Origin: Alphaproteobacteria bacterium
Lineage (GTDB): Bacteria; Pseudomonadota; Alphaproteobacteria; SMXS01
Direction: 5' to 3'
Length of the DNA stretch: 64,000 nucleotides
Assembly: GCA_028284945.1 (NCBI GenBank)
Contig: JANQQJ010000041.1
Location: forward strand, 62,001 to 126,000
Both the position numbers and the translations under genes were made by a program. Numbering within the stretch: position 1 is the stretch's first letter; each line of letters starts with the position of its first letter. Below are positions 43,241 to 52,378 of this stretch, piece by piece. The notes under the pieces were generated by a model. The model did not search any database. It saw only the letters and a list, made by a program, of their open reading frames with translations, and had not been told where the DNA came from.

Positions 43241-44203
43241 ATGTCCATCGACATCCTGAAGACGGCGGAGGACTGGCGCGCCCAGGGGCGCAAGGTAGCC
43301 CTGGCAACGGTTTCCAGTACCTGGGGCTCGGCCCCCTTCCCCGTCGGCAGCCAGTTAGCCGCCGACGACCAGGGAAATTTTGTCGGCTCGGTCTCTGGCG
43401 GCTGCATTGAAGGCGCGGTAATTACCGAAGCCCGCCAGTCCATCGAAGATGGCAAGATTCGCAATCTGGAATTCAGCGTCTCCAACGAAGACGCTTGGGA
43501 GGTCGGCCTGGCCTGTGGCGGCACCATCCGGGTATTTGTCGAGCCTGCACCGGATGAAATCAGCGCCGTCGTCAAAGCCAGCGCAGATAACCACTCCGTC
43601 GCGCTGACAACCGATCTGGAGACCGGTAAGCACGCGCTGGTCGATGCGGACGCAGCACCTGAGGACGTGGCCCAAGCCATGCGCGAAGACCGCAGTAAGA
43701 CATTGAGCGACAACGCGTTTGTCCGGGTCTTCAACACGCCGCGACGACTGGCCATCATCGGTGCGGTCCATATCGCGCAAGAACTGGTGCCGATGGCCCA
43801 GCGTGTCGGTTTCGATGTTACGGTTATTGACCCGCGGCAGGCCTTTGCCACGCCGGAACGCTTTCCCGGCGTCGGCCTGTCGACAGACTGGCCGGACCAG
43901 GCGCTGGAGGAGTTCGCCCTGGACCCCCGTTCCGCGGTGGTTACCCTGACCCATGACCCGAAGCTGGATGATCCGGCGCTCGACATCGCCCTCAAATCCG
44001 ACTGTTTCTATGTCGGCGCCTTAGGATCGACCCGCACCCAGGCCAAGCGCGTCGATCGATTGACCGAAGCCGGGTTCACAGCCGATCAAATCGACCGGAT
44101 CCACGGCCCCATCGGGCTTGATATCGGCGCCAGTTCACCGGCTGAGATCGCCGCCTCCATCCTGGCCGAAATCATTGCGGTTCAGCGCGGCGCCATAGCC
44201 TGA
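43241..44203 (+). CDS. XdhC/CoxF-family Mo-cofactor insertion factor
   Basis: This 320-residue protein has an N-terminal XdhC/CoxI domain (ALATVSSTWGSAPFPVGSQLAADDQGNFVGSVSGGCIEGAVITEA) and a C-terminal Rossmann domain (LAIIGAVHIAQELVPMAQRVGFDVTVIDPR). XdhC proteins bind the cofactor, sulfurate it and insert it into the hydroxylase. Its position 13 bp after the CoxL gene, on the same strand, supports this. Cytoplasmic. Confidence 0.92.
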   Translation: MSIDILKTAEDWRAQGRKVALATVSSTWGSAPFPVGSQLAADDQGNFVGSVSGGCIEGAVITEARQSIEDGKIRNLEFSVSNEDAWEVGLACGGTIRVFVEPAPDEISAVVKASADNHSVALTTDLETGKHALVDADAAPEDVAQAMREDRSKTLSDNAFVRVFNTPRRLAIIGAVHIAQELVPMAQRVGFDVTVIDPRQAFATPERFPGVGLSTDWPDQALEEFALDPRSAVVTLTHDPKLDDPALDIALKSDCFYVGALGSTRTQAKRVDRLTEAGFTADQIDRIHGPIGLDIGASSPAEIAASILAEIIAVQRGAIA

Positions 44204-44220
44204 TGCGGCGGACGTACACA

Positions 44221-44319
44221 GCCGTTCGTGCTGAGGAGGCTGCGACGCAGCCGTCTCGAAGTGCGGGCGGCTGTTCACCCTTCGAGACGGGGCGGAACGC
44301 CCCTCCTCAGGGCGAACGG
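44221..44319. repeat. Dispersed palindromic repeat, paired copies
   Basis: GCCGTTCGTGCTGAGGAG...CGTCTCGAAG (44221-44260) faces CCTTCGAGACG...CTCCTCAGGGCGAACGG (44279-44319). It lies between XdhC and the cofactor-fusion gene, so the transcript may carry a long hairpin. Confidence 0.8.
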
Positions 44320-44336
44320 TTTAGGACAGAAAGGCC

Positions 44337-45992
44337 ATGATCTACGATGACATGCCGGTCACTGAGGCTGAGGGCGCGATTCTCGCGCACAGCCAACAGG
44401 CCGGCACACGCAGACTGAAAAAGGGCCACACTCTCACCGCTACTGATGTCGACGCCCTTAAAGATGCAGGCATTGACCGGGTTTCTGCGTTCCGCCTGGA
44501 GCCGGGTGATGTCCCTGAAGATGAAGCGGCCGATCGGCTTGCCCAGGCGTGCCTGGGGCCCGGATTGCGCAAGAGCGCGGCTTTTACCGGCCGCTGTAAC
44601 CTGTTTGCTGAGGCCGATGGGGTCCTGATGCTGAACCCGGAGCGCATTGACGCGCTCAACCTGACCGATGAAGCCCTGACCATTGCAACGCTGGAGCCCT
44701 TTGCAGCCGTCCGTGAAGGTCAGATGGTGGCTACCATCAAGATCATCCCTTTTGCCGTGCCGGCCACCCTTCTAGACAAAGCGCTATCGGGCATCGCCAA
44801 TGAGCCGCTTGTTCAGTTGGCCCCCTATCAGGGAATCAAGGCAGCTCTGATTGAGACCACTATCCCAGGCGGCCGCAACGAAGCCTCTGAAAAACTAGTG
44901 CGGATTACCGGCGACCGCATGACCGAGATCGGCGGGACGCTTGGTGCGACGGGTGAGGCTGCGCATGAGGTCGAAGACCTGGCCGCAGAGATCAAAAGCC
45001 AACTGTCGCTGGGATGCGACCTTCTGCTGATAGCCGGGGCCAGCGCGACGACGGACCGGCGTGACGTTGTCCCCGCAGCCATCGTCGAAGCGGGGGGCGA
45101 GATCGACCATTTCGGCATGCCTGTTGATCCCGGAAACCTTTTACTGCTGGCCCGCATCGGTGAGACCCCCGCCAGCGGGGCCAAAGCGCCCCTTCGGCGC
45201 GGCGTGCCCGTGATCGGCCTGCCCGGCTGCGCACGGTCGCCCAAGCTCAACGGCTTTGACTGGGTGCTGCAACGGATCGGTGCAGGCCTGCGGGTCACGC
45301 CGGAAGATGTTATGCGCATGGGTACGGGCGGGCTGCTCAAGGAAATCGGTTCCCGCCCCTTGCCCCGCCGACAAGCCACCGGCGATGCAAAGCCTGTCGC
45401 GCCACGGGCGCCAAAAATCGCCGCGATCCTGCTGGCCGCTGGCACCTCCAGCCGCATGGGTGGCCGGAACAAGCTGCTGGAAGAAATCGACGGCGTCCCG
45501 ATGATCAAGCGCACGGCAGAGGCGGTTACCGCAAGTTCGGCCCGCCCCGTGCTCGTCGTTACCGGGCGGGATCAAGTCGATATCGAAGCCGCCCTATCAG
45601 GGCTCAATCTGGATCTTACCCATAATCCGGCATTTGAAGACGGTATGGCGGGCAGCCTGAAAACCGGTCTCGCGGCGCTGCCGCCGGCCGTTGACGGTGC
45701 GATTATCTGTCTGGGTGACATGCCGCTGGTCACCCCCGCTGATATCGACAAGTTGATCGCCGCCTTTGATGAAGAAGAGGGCCGCACCATCATTGTGCCA
45801 GCACATGACGGGAAGTGGGGCAACCCGGTCGTCTGGAGCCACGTCTATTTTGACGAAATGGCCCGTATTGAGGGCGACAAGGGCGCTCGTGGCTTGCTGC
45901 ACAGCTATGCCGACAAGATCTGTGAGGTCGAAATGGAAGGCGACCGGATCTTCCGGGATTTCGACACGCCCGAGGCGTTTAAGGCCACCTGA
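44337..45992 (+). CDS. Molybdopterin-binding plus MocA-like cytidylyltransferase fusion
   Basis: This 551-residue fusion has an N-terminal MoeA/MogA-like molybdopterin-binding part (about 1-330; LLLIAGASATTDRRDVVPAAI, GVPVIGLPGCARSPKLNGFDW). The C-terminal part is a nucleotidyltransferase (about 358-551) with AAILLAAGTSSRMGGRNKLLE and ICLGDMPLVTPADIDKLI. MocA makes molybdopterin cytosine dinucleotide, the cofactor form used by CoxL-type enzymes, so its place after CoxL and XdhC fits. Characterised MocA proteins lack the N-terminal domain. Starts ATG 44337. Confidence 0.9.
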   Translation: MIYDDMPVTEAEGAILAHSQQAGTRRLKKGHTLTATDVDALKDAGIDRVSAFRLEPGDVPEDEAADRLAQACLGPGLRKSAAFTGRCNLFAEADGVLMLNPERIDALNLTDEALTIATLEPFAAVREGQMVATIKIIPFAVPATLLDKALSGIANEPLVQLAPYQGIKAALIETTIPGGRNEASEKLVRITGDRMTEIGGTLGATGEAAHEVEDLAAEIKSQLSLGCDLLLIAGASATTDRRDVVPAAIVEAGGEIDHFGMPVDPGNLLLLARIGETPASGAKAPLRRGVPVIGLPGCARSPKLNGFDWVLQRIGAGLRVTPEDVMRMGTGGLLKEIGSRPLPRRQATGDAKPVAPRAPKIAAILLAAGTSSRMGGRNKLLEEIDGVPMIKRTAEAVTASSARPVLVVTGRDQVDIEAALSGLNLDLTHNPAFEDGMAGSLKTGLAALPPAVDGAIICLGDMPLVTPADIDKLIAAFDEEEGRTIIVPAHDGKWGNPVVWSHVYFDEMARIEGDKGARGLLHSYADKICEVEMEGDRIFRDFDTPEAFKAT

Positions 45993-46009
45993 TGGCTACT
46001 AACGGCGTC

Positions 46010-46118
46010 CCCCTCACCCTGGTCTCGCATAAGGGCTCGACCCTTCCCTCTCCCCTCAGGGGAGAGGGTTACGAAGGCTTAGCAAACGCAGTGAGCTTAG
46101 CCAACGTTGGGTGAGGGG
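46010..46118. repeat. Palindromic repeat between convergent operons
   Basis: Outer arms CCCCTCACCC (46010-46019) and GGGTGAGGGG (46109-46118) enclose an inner perfect hairpin CCCTCTCCCC / GGGGAGAGGG (46046-46068). It is a different family from the GAACGG element and could stop transcription from both sides. Confidence 0.75.
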
Positions 46119-46135
46119 TAAGTGAAACCTGACAA

Positions 46136-46942
46136 TCAACCAAGTTTGCGGCCCCACACCATGTGGACGCGCGGAATGGCCTGAATATAGGCAGGATCAC
46201 GCGCCTGCTGATAAAGCACGTCAACCGTCTCTTTCAACTCATCTTCAGACGCCAGTCCCGCTGCCAGAACGGCAGGTGCAATGCGCTCCAGCGTGACCGG
46301 GTTCATCAGCTTGACCTCGGTCTGGCTGCTGGTCGGGTGATCAACGCCGAAACCAATATCGACAAAACCTGCCTGGTCCAGCAGGCCAACCAATTGCGGA
46401 CCGATATTCGCCTCACCACCCTTGGCTGCGACCGTATCCGTATAGAGCTGAACATACCGGTGAACGGCCGGGCTGTCGGGAATACTGAAATGGGATCGGA
46501 ACTCGGTATCCATGATCGCGATCCAGCCACCGGGTTTAAGCGCGTCGAACGCGCGGGAGACAAATTCAGCGCGATGCATGACATGCGACAGCAGGAAGCG
46601 GGCATGCACCACATCGCATTGTTCTGCGATCAACGACGTAGAAACGTCCTGTTGGGCGAAGGTTACATTGTCGGCGTTTTGCTCTGCAGCCTCTTGCCGG
46701 GCGATATCAAGAACGCTGTCGTCAATATCGAAGCCATAGGCATGGCCCTGTTGGCCGACCCTGCGCGCCAGCTCAAGCGTGACATCGCCGCCACCGCAGC
46801 CAAGGTCAAGACATGTGCCACCAGTGGGAATCTGAATACGGTCAAGGAGCGAATTGGTTGCGTCACCAAATACGCGCGACAGCAGTTTAAGGCGTTCCCT
46901 GCCCTCCACACCGCCTTCGATGGCATAGGTGTTCGTGGTCAT
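46136..46942 (-). CDS. UbiE-like SAM-dependent methyltransferase
   Basis: This 268-residue protein has motif I CLDLGCGGGDVTLELARRVGQQGHAYGFDIDDSVL and the post-I acid FDID, then WIAIMDTEF and YQQARDP at the end. It starts 26 bp after the CoxM stop on the same strand, so it is probably transcribed with CoxGSM. Such a gene is not a usual cox partner; substrate unknown. Confidence 0.85.
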   Translation of the reverse strand: MTTNTYAIEGGVEGRERLKLLSRVFGDATNSLLDRIQIPTGGTCLDLGCGGGDVTLELARRVGQQGHAYGFDIDDSVLDIARQEAAEQNADNVTFAQQDVSTSLIAEQCDVVHARFLLSHVMHRAEFVSRAFDALKPGGWIAIMDTEFRSHFSIPDSPAVHRYVQLYTDTVAAKGGEANIGPQLVGLLDQAGFVDIGFGVDHPTSSQTEVKLMNPVTLERIAPAVLAAGLASEDELKETVDVLYQQARDPAYIQAIPRVHMVWGRKLG

Positions 46943-46968
46943 TGCCGATCACACAACCGGCAGCCGGA

Positions 46969-47763
46969 TCACGCGATCGCAGCGACGGCGCGCTTGGCGC
47001 CCGTTGACACCAAACTGGCCCGATAGGCCGCAGAAGCGTGCATATCCTCATTGAGGCCATCTGCGTCCACGGAAATACCGTCGAGCGCATCCACAGAGAA
47101 GTTGCTGCCCAACGCAGCTTCCATCTCTGCGTTACGGAACGCGCTGGGGGCAGCGCCCGTGATGCCAACCCGCACACCAGCATCTGTTACGGCAACCATC
47201 ACACCAACAATAGGATAGCGTGAGGCCGGATTGGGGAACTTGAAGTAAGACGCCTTCTGCGGGACGGGGAACCGAACCGCGGTGATGATCTCGCCCTCAT
47301 CCAGTGCAGTCTCGAACATATCGACAAAGAAATCATCGCCGGCGATTTCGCGTTTGTTGGTGACGACGGTAGCGCCCAAGCCGACCACAGCGGCAGGATA
47401 GTCAGCCGCCGGATCGGCGTTGGCCAAGGACCCACCGATGGTACCGCGGTTGCGCACCTGCGGATCGCCAATCTGGTTTGCCAGCGCTGCCAAAGCAGGG
47501 ATCGCCGCCTGCACGTCAGCCGATGCAGCAACATCGGCATGGCGGGTCGTGGCACCGATGGTCACGGTCCCGCCATCAACGGAAATACCGCTCAGATCGC
47601 CGATCTCATTCAGGTCAACCAAATCAGACGGCATCGCCAGTCGTTGTTTCATGGTGGGCAGCAAGGTCATCCCGCCAGCCAACAGCTTGGCATCCTCGTT
47701 ATCGGAAATCAGCGATGCCGCTTCGTCGACACTGCCCGCGCGGTGATAGGTGAAATTATACAT
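46969..47763 (-). CDS. CoxM-type FAD-binding medium subunit
   Basis: This 264-residue subunit has AGGMTLLPTMKQRLAMP and GTIGGSLANADPAADYPA, the two FAD pyrophosphate loops of the molybdenum hydroxylase medium subunit, and a C-terminal domain (KFPNPASRYPIVGVMVAV). It carries electrons from the Fe-S subunit to the acceptor. It lies 51 bp after CoxS in the converging operon. Confidence 0.93.
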   Translation of the reverse strand: MYNFTYHRAGSVDEAASLISDNEDAKLLAGGMTLLPTMKQRLAMPSDLVDLNEIGDLSGISVDGGTVTIGATTRHADVAASADVQAAIPALAALANQIGDPQVRNRGTIGGSLANADPAADYPAAVVGLGATVVTNKREIAGDDFFVDMFETALDEGEIITAVRFPVPQKASYFKFPNPASRYPIVGVMVAVTDAGVRVGITGAAPSAFRNAEMEAALGSNFSVDALDGISVDADGLNEDMHASAAYRASLVSTGAKRAVAAIA

Positions 47764-47814
47764 CGAATGAAGCTCCTTCAGCCGGCCAGGCGTCCGCCGC
47801 CCGGCACAAGCGAC

Positions 47815-48282
47815 TTACATATCGCGGGCGCCAGCCAGCACGGATTTGACGATATTGTGGTAGCCGGTGCAGCGGCAGATATTGCCTTCCAGCTCGTGGC
47901 GAACGACCTCTTCGGAGAGGTTATCCTTGTTGCGGTCGACGATGCCGATGCTGGCCATGATCATACCCGGCGTACAGAAGCCGCATTGCAGGCCATGTTC
48001 TTCCTGAAACGCGGCCTGCATCGGATGCAGATTGCCCTCTTCACCGATGCCCTCAATGGTCGTGACTTCGTGGCCTTCGGCCTGAACCGCAAGCATGGTG
48101 CAGGATTTTACCGGGCGGCCATCAACATGAACCGTACAAGCGCCGCACTGGCTGGTGTCACAGCCGACATGCGTGCCGGTGAGTTCCAGGTTCTCGCGAA
48201 TGAAATGAACCAGAAGGGTATTCGGCTCCACGTCGCCCGATACCTGATTCCCGTTGACCGTCGTTGTTACCTTCACCGTCAT
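47815..48282 (-). CDS. CoxS-type 2Fe-2S small subunit
   Basis: This 155-residue subunit has a plant-type cluster at C41, C46, C49 and C61 ([22 protein letters not shown]) and a second cluster in the helical domain at C100, C103, C136 and C138 (CGFCTPGM ... CRCTGY). It relays electrons from the Mo site of CoxL to FAD. Start 48282 is preferred because the 14-residue upstream extension is not in the family. Confidence 0.95.
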   Translation of the reverse strand: MTVKVTTTVNGNQVSGDVEPNTLLVHFIRENLELTGTHVGCDTSQCGACTVHVDGRPVKSCTMLAVQAEGHEVTTIEGIGEEGNLHPMQAAFQEEHGLQCGFCTPGMIMASIGIVDRNKDNLSEEVVRHELEGNICRCTGYHNIVKSVLAGARDM

Positions 48283-48310
48283 GCTTATCCTCGCCGCAAC
48301 GATTTGATTT

Positions 48311-48922
48311 CTAGTTTGCACCTGACATCAGGAAGTACCCCAGTAGCGCCAGCGCCGCCACAATTATCCCAATTGACAGGGGTGATCCCCAGCGTTTTTT
48401 GGGCTGCGATGGCAGCTCCGGCGCGGCCTCTGCCGCCGGCTCCGCCTCTACTGCCTCCGGCGCTGCGGTGTCATCCGACCCGGCGCCGCCGACAATTTCG
48501 GTAAAAGTGGCGAAAAACTCGTCCGCCATCTTCTTCGCGGTCCCGTCAACCAGCCGGGCCCCGACCTGAGCCAGCTTGCCACCGACCTTGGCCTCAACGT
48601 TGTAGGTCATCAATGTTCCGTCACCGTCATCGGCGAGCGCGACCTTGGCCGTTCCCCGGGCAAAGCCGGCGACACCACCCTTGCCTTCACCGCTCAACGT
48701 ATAACCGTTTGGTGGATCGATGTCCGACAGGGTGACCTCACCGTTGAATTTGGCACTGACCGGGCCAACCTTGGCTTTCACAACGGCGGTCATATCGGTT
48801 TCTGAGGTTTTCTCGATGGATTCACAGCCAGGAATGCATTGGCCGAGAATGTCCGGATCATTGAGCGCGTCCCACACACGTTCCCGCGGTGCTGGGATAC
48901 GGTATTCCCCGCTCATGTCCAT
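48311..48922 (-). CDS. CoxG-like SRPBCC protein with C-terminal anchor
   Basis: The 203-residue protein has an N-terminal SRPBCC domain ([38 protein letters not shown], then [17 protein letters not shown]) of the CO-dehydrogenase subunit G family. An Ala/Glu/Pro-rich linker leads to a single membrane segment ([19 protein letters not shown]). CoxG tethers the hydroxylase to the membrane and helps link it to quinone reduction. It is first gene of the converging operon; AGGAG precedes ATG 48922. Confidence 0.9.
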   Translation of the reverse strand: MDMSGEYRIPAPRERVWDALNDPDILGQCIPGCESIEKTSETDMTAVVKAKVGPVSAKFNGEVTLSDIDPPNGYTLSGEGKGGVAGFARGTAKVALADDGDGTLMTYNVEAKVGGKLAQVGARLVDGTAKKMADEFFATFTEIVGGAGSDDTAAPEAVEAEPAAEAAPELPSQPKKRWGSPLSIGIIVAALALLGYFLMSGAN

Positions 48923-49023
48923 GGACAGACTCCTGATGCTCCGTCGGCGATGCGTTGAAAGCCCACCGTTATGGGCAGAAAACTAGTCCCTGGACCGCTG
49001 AAGTCAAAGGCTTTTGTCCACTG

Positions 49024-49908
49024 CTAGTCCTTGCTATCCAGCGCGTCGAGCCTAGCCAACAGGCTGGATGTATCCCAACGCCCGCCGCCCAGAGCCTGAA
49101 CTTCGCCATAAAACTGGTCAACCAGTGCCGTCAGTCCCAAATGGGCGCCGTTGGCGCGGCTTTCGTCCAATGCGATGGCGAGGTCTTTGCGCATCCAGTC
49201 AACGGCAAATCCATGCTCAAATTCGCCATCAGCCATGGTTTCATAGCGGTTTTCCATCTGCCAGCTCTGGGCCGCGCCGTGACGGATAACATCAACGACC
49301 GCACGCGGATCGAGCCCGGCTTTCTTGGCGAAATGAATGCCTTCTGAGAGGCCCTGCACGACTCCGGCGATGCATATCTGATTGACCATCTTGGTGAGTT
49401 GGCCATGGCCAGCCGGCCCCATCAGCTTGATTGACTTGGCATAGGCTTGCATGACCGGTTCGACGCGGGCAAACGCGGCCTCTTCACCACCGGTCATGAT
49501 CGTCACCTGACCGTTTTCAGCGCCCGCTTGCCCGCCAGATAACGGGGCATCGAGAAACCCGATACCTTGCGCTGAACAGGCCCCAGCCAGCTCGCGCGCC
49601 AGATTGGCGGACGCTGTTGTGTGGTCAACCAAGACAGTGCCGTTTGCCATCGACTCAAGAACGCCATCAGGCCCGGTTGTGACCTGCCTCACGTCGTCGT
49701 CATTTCCGACGCAGGCGAACACGATCTCGGCTTCCTGCGCCGCCTGAGCAGGTGTGGCGGCGCTGCTGCCGTCATGGTCTTTCACCCAGGCTTCGGCCTT
49801 GGCCGTTGTACGGTTGTAGACACAGACGTCATACCCCGCGCGCTGCAGATGCCCCGCCATGGGATAGCCCATGACACCCAAACCGATGAATGCGAGTTTC
49901 TGACCCAT
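49024..49908 (-). CDS. 3-hydroxyisobutyrate dehydrogenase-family oxidoreductase
   Basis: This 294-residue protein has LAFIGLGVMGYPMAGHLQRAGYDV (cofactor loop GxGxMG), DAPLSGGQAGAENGQVTIMTGG (substrate segment) and the catalytic Lys in GHGQLTKMVNQICIAGVVQGLSEG. The family oxidises 3-hydroxyisobutyrate, tartronate semialdehyde or similar beta-hydroxy acids. The chain length is normal. No downstream partner in the same unit is clear. Confidence 0.9.
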   Translation of the reverse strand: MGQKLAFIGLGVMGYPMAGHLQRAGYDVCVYNRTTAKAEAWVKDHDGSSAATPAQAAQEAEIVFACVGNDDDVRQVTTGPDGVLESMANGTVLVDHTTASANLARELAGACSAQGIGFLDAPLSGGQAGAENGQVTIMTGGEEAAFARVEPVMQAYAKSIKLMGPAGHGQLTKMVNQICIAGVVQGLSEGIHFAKKAGLDPRAVVDVIRHGAAQSWQMENRYETMADGEFEHGFAVDWMRKDLAIALDESRANGAHLGLTALVDQFYGEVQALGGGRWDTSSLLARLDALDSKD

Positions 49909-49956
49909 GCCACGACCTTTCCCTGCAATACCTGAACGGGCCGCAGCATAGAAAGA

Positions 49957-50100
49957 TCACATGGCCGTTGAAAGATCGGCCTGAGCCACAATCACGGACG
50001 GACCAGGAAATGTGCCCTTGTGATCAACCGCGGCATAGGCAGCCAGCGCCATCGCGCCGATAAGGCCGAGAATTGCTATGGTGATCTGTCGAACAGGCAT
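49957..50100 (-). CDS. Small membrane or exported peptide (47 aa)
   Basis: MPVRQITIAILGLIGAMALAAYAAVDHKGTFPGPSVIVAQ... is preceded by GGGAGCGAT, so GGGAG sits 4 bases before ATG 50100. The first half is a clear hydrophobic/signal-like segment, followed by a short hydrophilic tail. It is too short for routine calls. No family recognised. It lies in the gap between the dehydrogenase and the amidase on the same strand. Confidence 0.5.
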   Translation of the reverse strand: MPVRQITIAILGLIGAMALAAYAAVDHKGTFPGPSVIVAQADLSTAM

Positions 50101-50175
50101 ATCGCTCCCTTTCCCCAACCATTCTAGGGAGGAGATAGGGGCGATTATGGCGGGAATTTGACGATTTGGTGCCGG

Positions 50176-51561
50176 CTAAACCGCCGGCATCTTGAAGGGG
50201 TGGACCTGTTCAAACGCCCTTGCGGCGTGGAATATCCGGGCTTCCTGATGCCAGGGTGCGACGATTTGCAGCCCTATGGGCAACCCATCCTGGGTGAACC
50301 CGCAAGGCACAGACGCTGCGGGCTGCCCGGTCAGATTGAAGGGGAAGGTCAGCGGCGTCCAGGTTCGTTTATAGGCGTCGCCCTCTGGCCCATAAACGCC
50401 CCGCTCTGCCTTGAACGGCGGTACAGGTGTGGTTGGCGCAATCAGCAGATCAAAATCCTGATGAAAGGCCGACATGAGCTGGGTCAGCGCCCCACGGGCC
50501 GCGAGTGCCTGATAGTGGCGCACAATGGGGATTTCAGCGCCTTTCTTGGCAGACCGCACCAGCATCGGGTCACTGGCCGCCAGCGCCTCCTCTGACGCAC
50601 CATCAAGATAATAGGCGGTAACCGGCTGCCAGAAGTCCAGGAATGTCTGAAGCATATTCTCAAAACCGGGATCGGCTTCGACGACTTCGGCCCCCAGGTC
50701 TTCAAATGTTCCGGCGGCACTGGCAATAGCGGCCGCAATATCGGGGTGAATGTCGGTCAGCCGGGAACCGTCCCAATAAGCGATTTTCAGACCCTTAACA
50801 CCGGCTTCAAGGTCAAGCGCCGCGCCTTCAACCAATGGCAGGGCAAACGGATCCTTGGCATGGGGCTGGGCCATCACCGAATACATCAAAGCACCGTCCG
50901 CGACCGTGCGCGTCAGCGGCCCGGCCTGCGATAAGGCTGCGGTTGGCCCACCCGGACCTCCGGGGACCCTGTATTGCGTCGGTTTCAGCCCAAAGATTCC
51001 ACAAAACGCGGCGGGTATGCGGACCGACCCACCGCCATCGGTGCCGACATGAAGCGGTCCCATCCCCAGCGCACAGGCCGCCGCCGCGCCACCAGAGGAG
51101 CCGCCCGGCGTTTTGTCGTTGTCCCACGGGTTATAGCTGACTCCGTAGAGCGCGCTATCCGTACAGCCTTTCCAGCAAAATTCCGGTGTGGCGGTTTTGC
51201 CGAGAATGACAGAGCCGGCCGCCCGCAAATGCGCCGTCAAAGGCGCGTCAGCCTCGGCAGGAACATCCGGCAGAATGGGCGAACTTTGCCGCGTCGCCCA
51301 GCCTTTGACGTCGATATGTTCCTTGATTGAGAGCGGCACACCATCCAGCGGGCCTTTTGTCTGCCCACTGGACCAGCGCTGTGCGGCATTCTCGGCCTCC
51401 TGAAGCGCCCCCTCGGCGTCAACCAGGATAAAGGCGTTCACAGCCGGGTTCTGTGCCTCAAGACGCTCCAGAGCGGCCTGAGTGGCTTCTACGGGCGAGA
51501 AATCACCACCCTGATATCCCTGAAGCAGTTCAACGGCGGAAAGGTGGGCAAGATCTGTCAT
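50176..51561 (-). CDS. Amidase-signature enzyme
   Basis: This 461-residue amidase has the Ser-cisSer-Lys triad: K80 (VPLSIKEHIDVKG), S155 (TPGGSSGGAAAA) and S179 (TDGGGSVRIPAAF), spaced as in the family. Its ATG overlaps the stop of the SDR gene upstream by 4 bp (ATGA), so the two are co-translated. Hydrolyses amides; specific substrate unknown. Confidence 0.93.
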   Translation of the reverse strand: MTDLAHLSAVELLQGYQGGDFSPVEATQAALERLEAQNPAVNAFILVDAEGALQEAENAAQRWSSGQTKGPLDGVPLSIKEHIDVKGWATRQSSPILPDVPAEADAPLTAHLRAAGSVILGKTATPEFCWKGCTDSALYGVSYNPWDNDKTPGGSSGGAAAACALGMGPLHVGTDGGGSVRIPAAFCGIFGLKPTQYRVPGGPGGPTAALSQAGPLTRTVADGALMYSVMAQPHAKDPFALPLVEGAALDLEAGVKGLKIAYWDGSRLTDIHPDIAAAIASAAGTFEDLGAEVVEADPGFENMLQTFLDFWQPVTAYYLDGASEEALAASDPMLVRSAKKGAEIPIVRHYQALAARGALTQLMSAFHQDFDLLIAPTTPVPPFKAERGVYGPEGDAYKRTWTPLTFPFNLTGQPAASVPCGFTQDGLPIGLQIVAPWHQEARIFHAARAFEQVHPFKMPAV

Positions 51562-52334
51562 GTTCCCTTGATCCCCAATGATTGACCGTCATCGATCTTG
51601 ATGTTGGCGCCGGTGATGAAATCACCCTCGTCCGATGCCAGCAAGAGCAACAAGCCGTTCAAGTCCGTGTCGTTGCCAACACGGCGGGTGGGCCAGGCAT
51701 TGATCATCCGCTGGCCCACATCGCTTTCCCAAAGGTCGTCGTTCATTTCGGTTCGGATATAGCCGGGGCAAATCGCATTAACCTTGATACCATGCCGCGC
51801 CCATTCCAGCGCCAACACTCGCGCCATCATCGCCGCTGCCGCCTTTGACGTTGAATAGGTGATGCCACCCCTCAATTCGACCAGCCCGGCCATGGAGGCA
51901 ATATTGATGATGCGCCCACCAATACCTCGCGCGATCATCCGCTTGCCGACCTCCTGGGCAAGCATGAAGGGCGCGCGGACATTGGTATCCATCACGGTGT
52001 CATAGTCTTCCTGGGTGGTTTCTTCGGCCCGGCTCATAATCGCAACGCCGGAATTGTTGACCAGGCACCAGATCGGGCCGACCTGCTCTTCAGCCTCTGC
52101 GACGGCTGCCGCGCAGGCGGATTGGTCGGTGACGTCGAACGAAATTGGATAGGCGCTGCCACCCGCCGCCTCAATCTCGGTCTTCAGCGCGTCAAGCCGC
52201 TCTTTCCGCCGGCCAGTGACAACGACTTGCGCGCCGGCACCTGCCAGGCAAAGCGCGAATTGCCGCCCCAGCCCGCTTGTGGTGCCGGTAATGAAACAAA
52301 CGCGGCCAGTCAGATCGAAATTCGGTTGGGTCAT
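51558..52334 (-). CDS. Short-chain dehydrogenase/reductase
   Basis: This 258-residue SDR has FITGTTSGLGRQ, TGRRKERLD after strand 2 (NADP preference), NNSGVAI, INIASMAG with the catalytic Ser, and YSTSKAAAA with Tyr and Lys. It ends GANIKIDDGQSLG, a typical FabG-like tail. It precedes the amidase with a 4-bp overlap and follows the threonine dehydratase by 44 bp. Confidence 0.93.
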   Translation of the reverse strand: MTQPNFDLTGRVCFITGTTSGLGRQFALCLAGAGAQVVVTGRRKERLDALKTEIEAAGGSAYPISFDVTDQSACAAAVAEAEEQVGPIWCLVNNSGVAIMSRAEETTQEDYDTVMDTNVRAPFMLAQEVGKRMIARGIGGRIINIASMAGLVELRGGITYSTSKAAAAMMARVLALEWARHGIKVNAICPGYIRTEMNDDLWESDVGQRMINAWPTRRVGNDTDLNGLLLLLASDEGDFITGANIKIDDGQSLGIKGT

Positions 52335-52378
52335 GGACAGTTTCCCGAGTGTTCAGTGCTCAACAATGGAGCGGCACG

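Noticed and set aside
47539-48504. 321-codon plus-strand frame over CoxM/CoxS
   Set aside because: It spans two real genes on the other strand and their gap.
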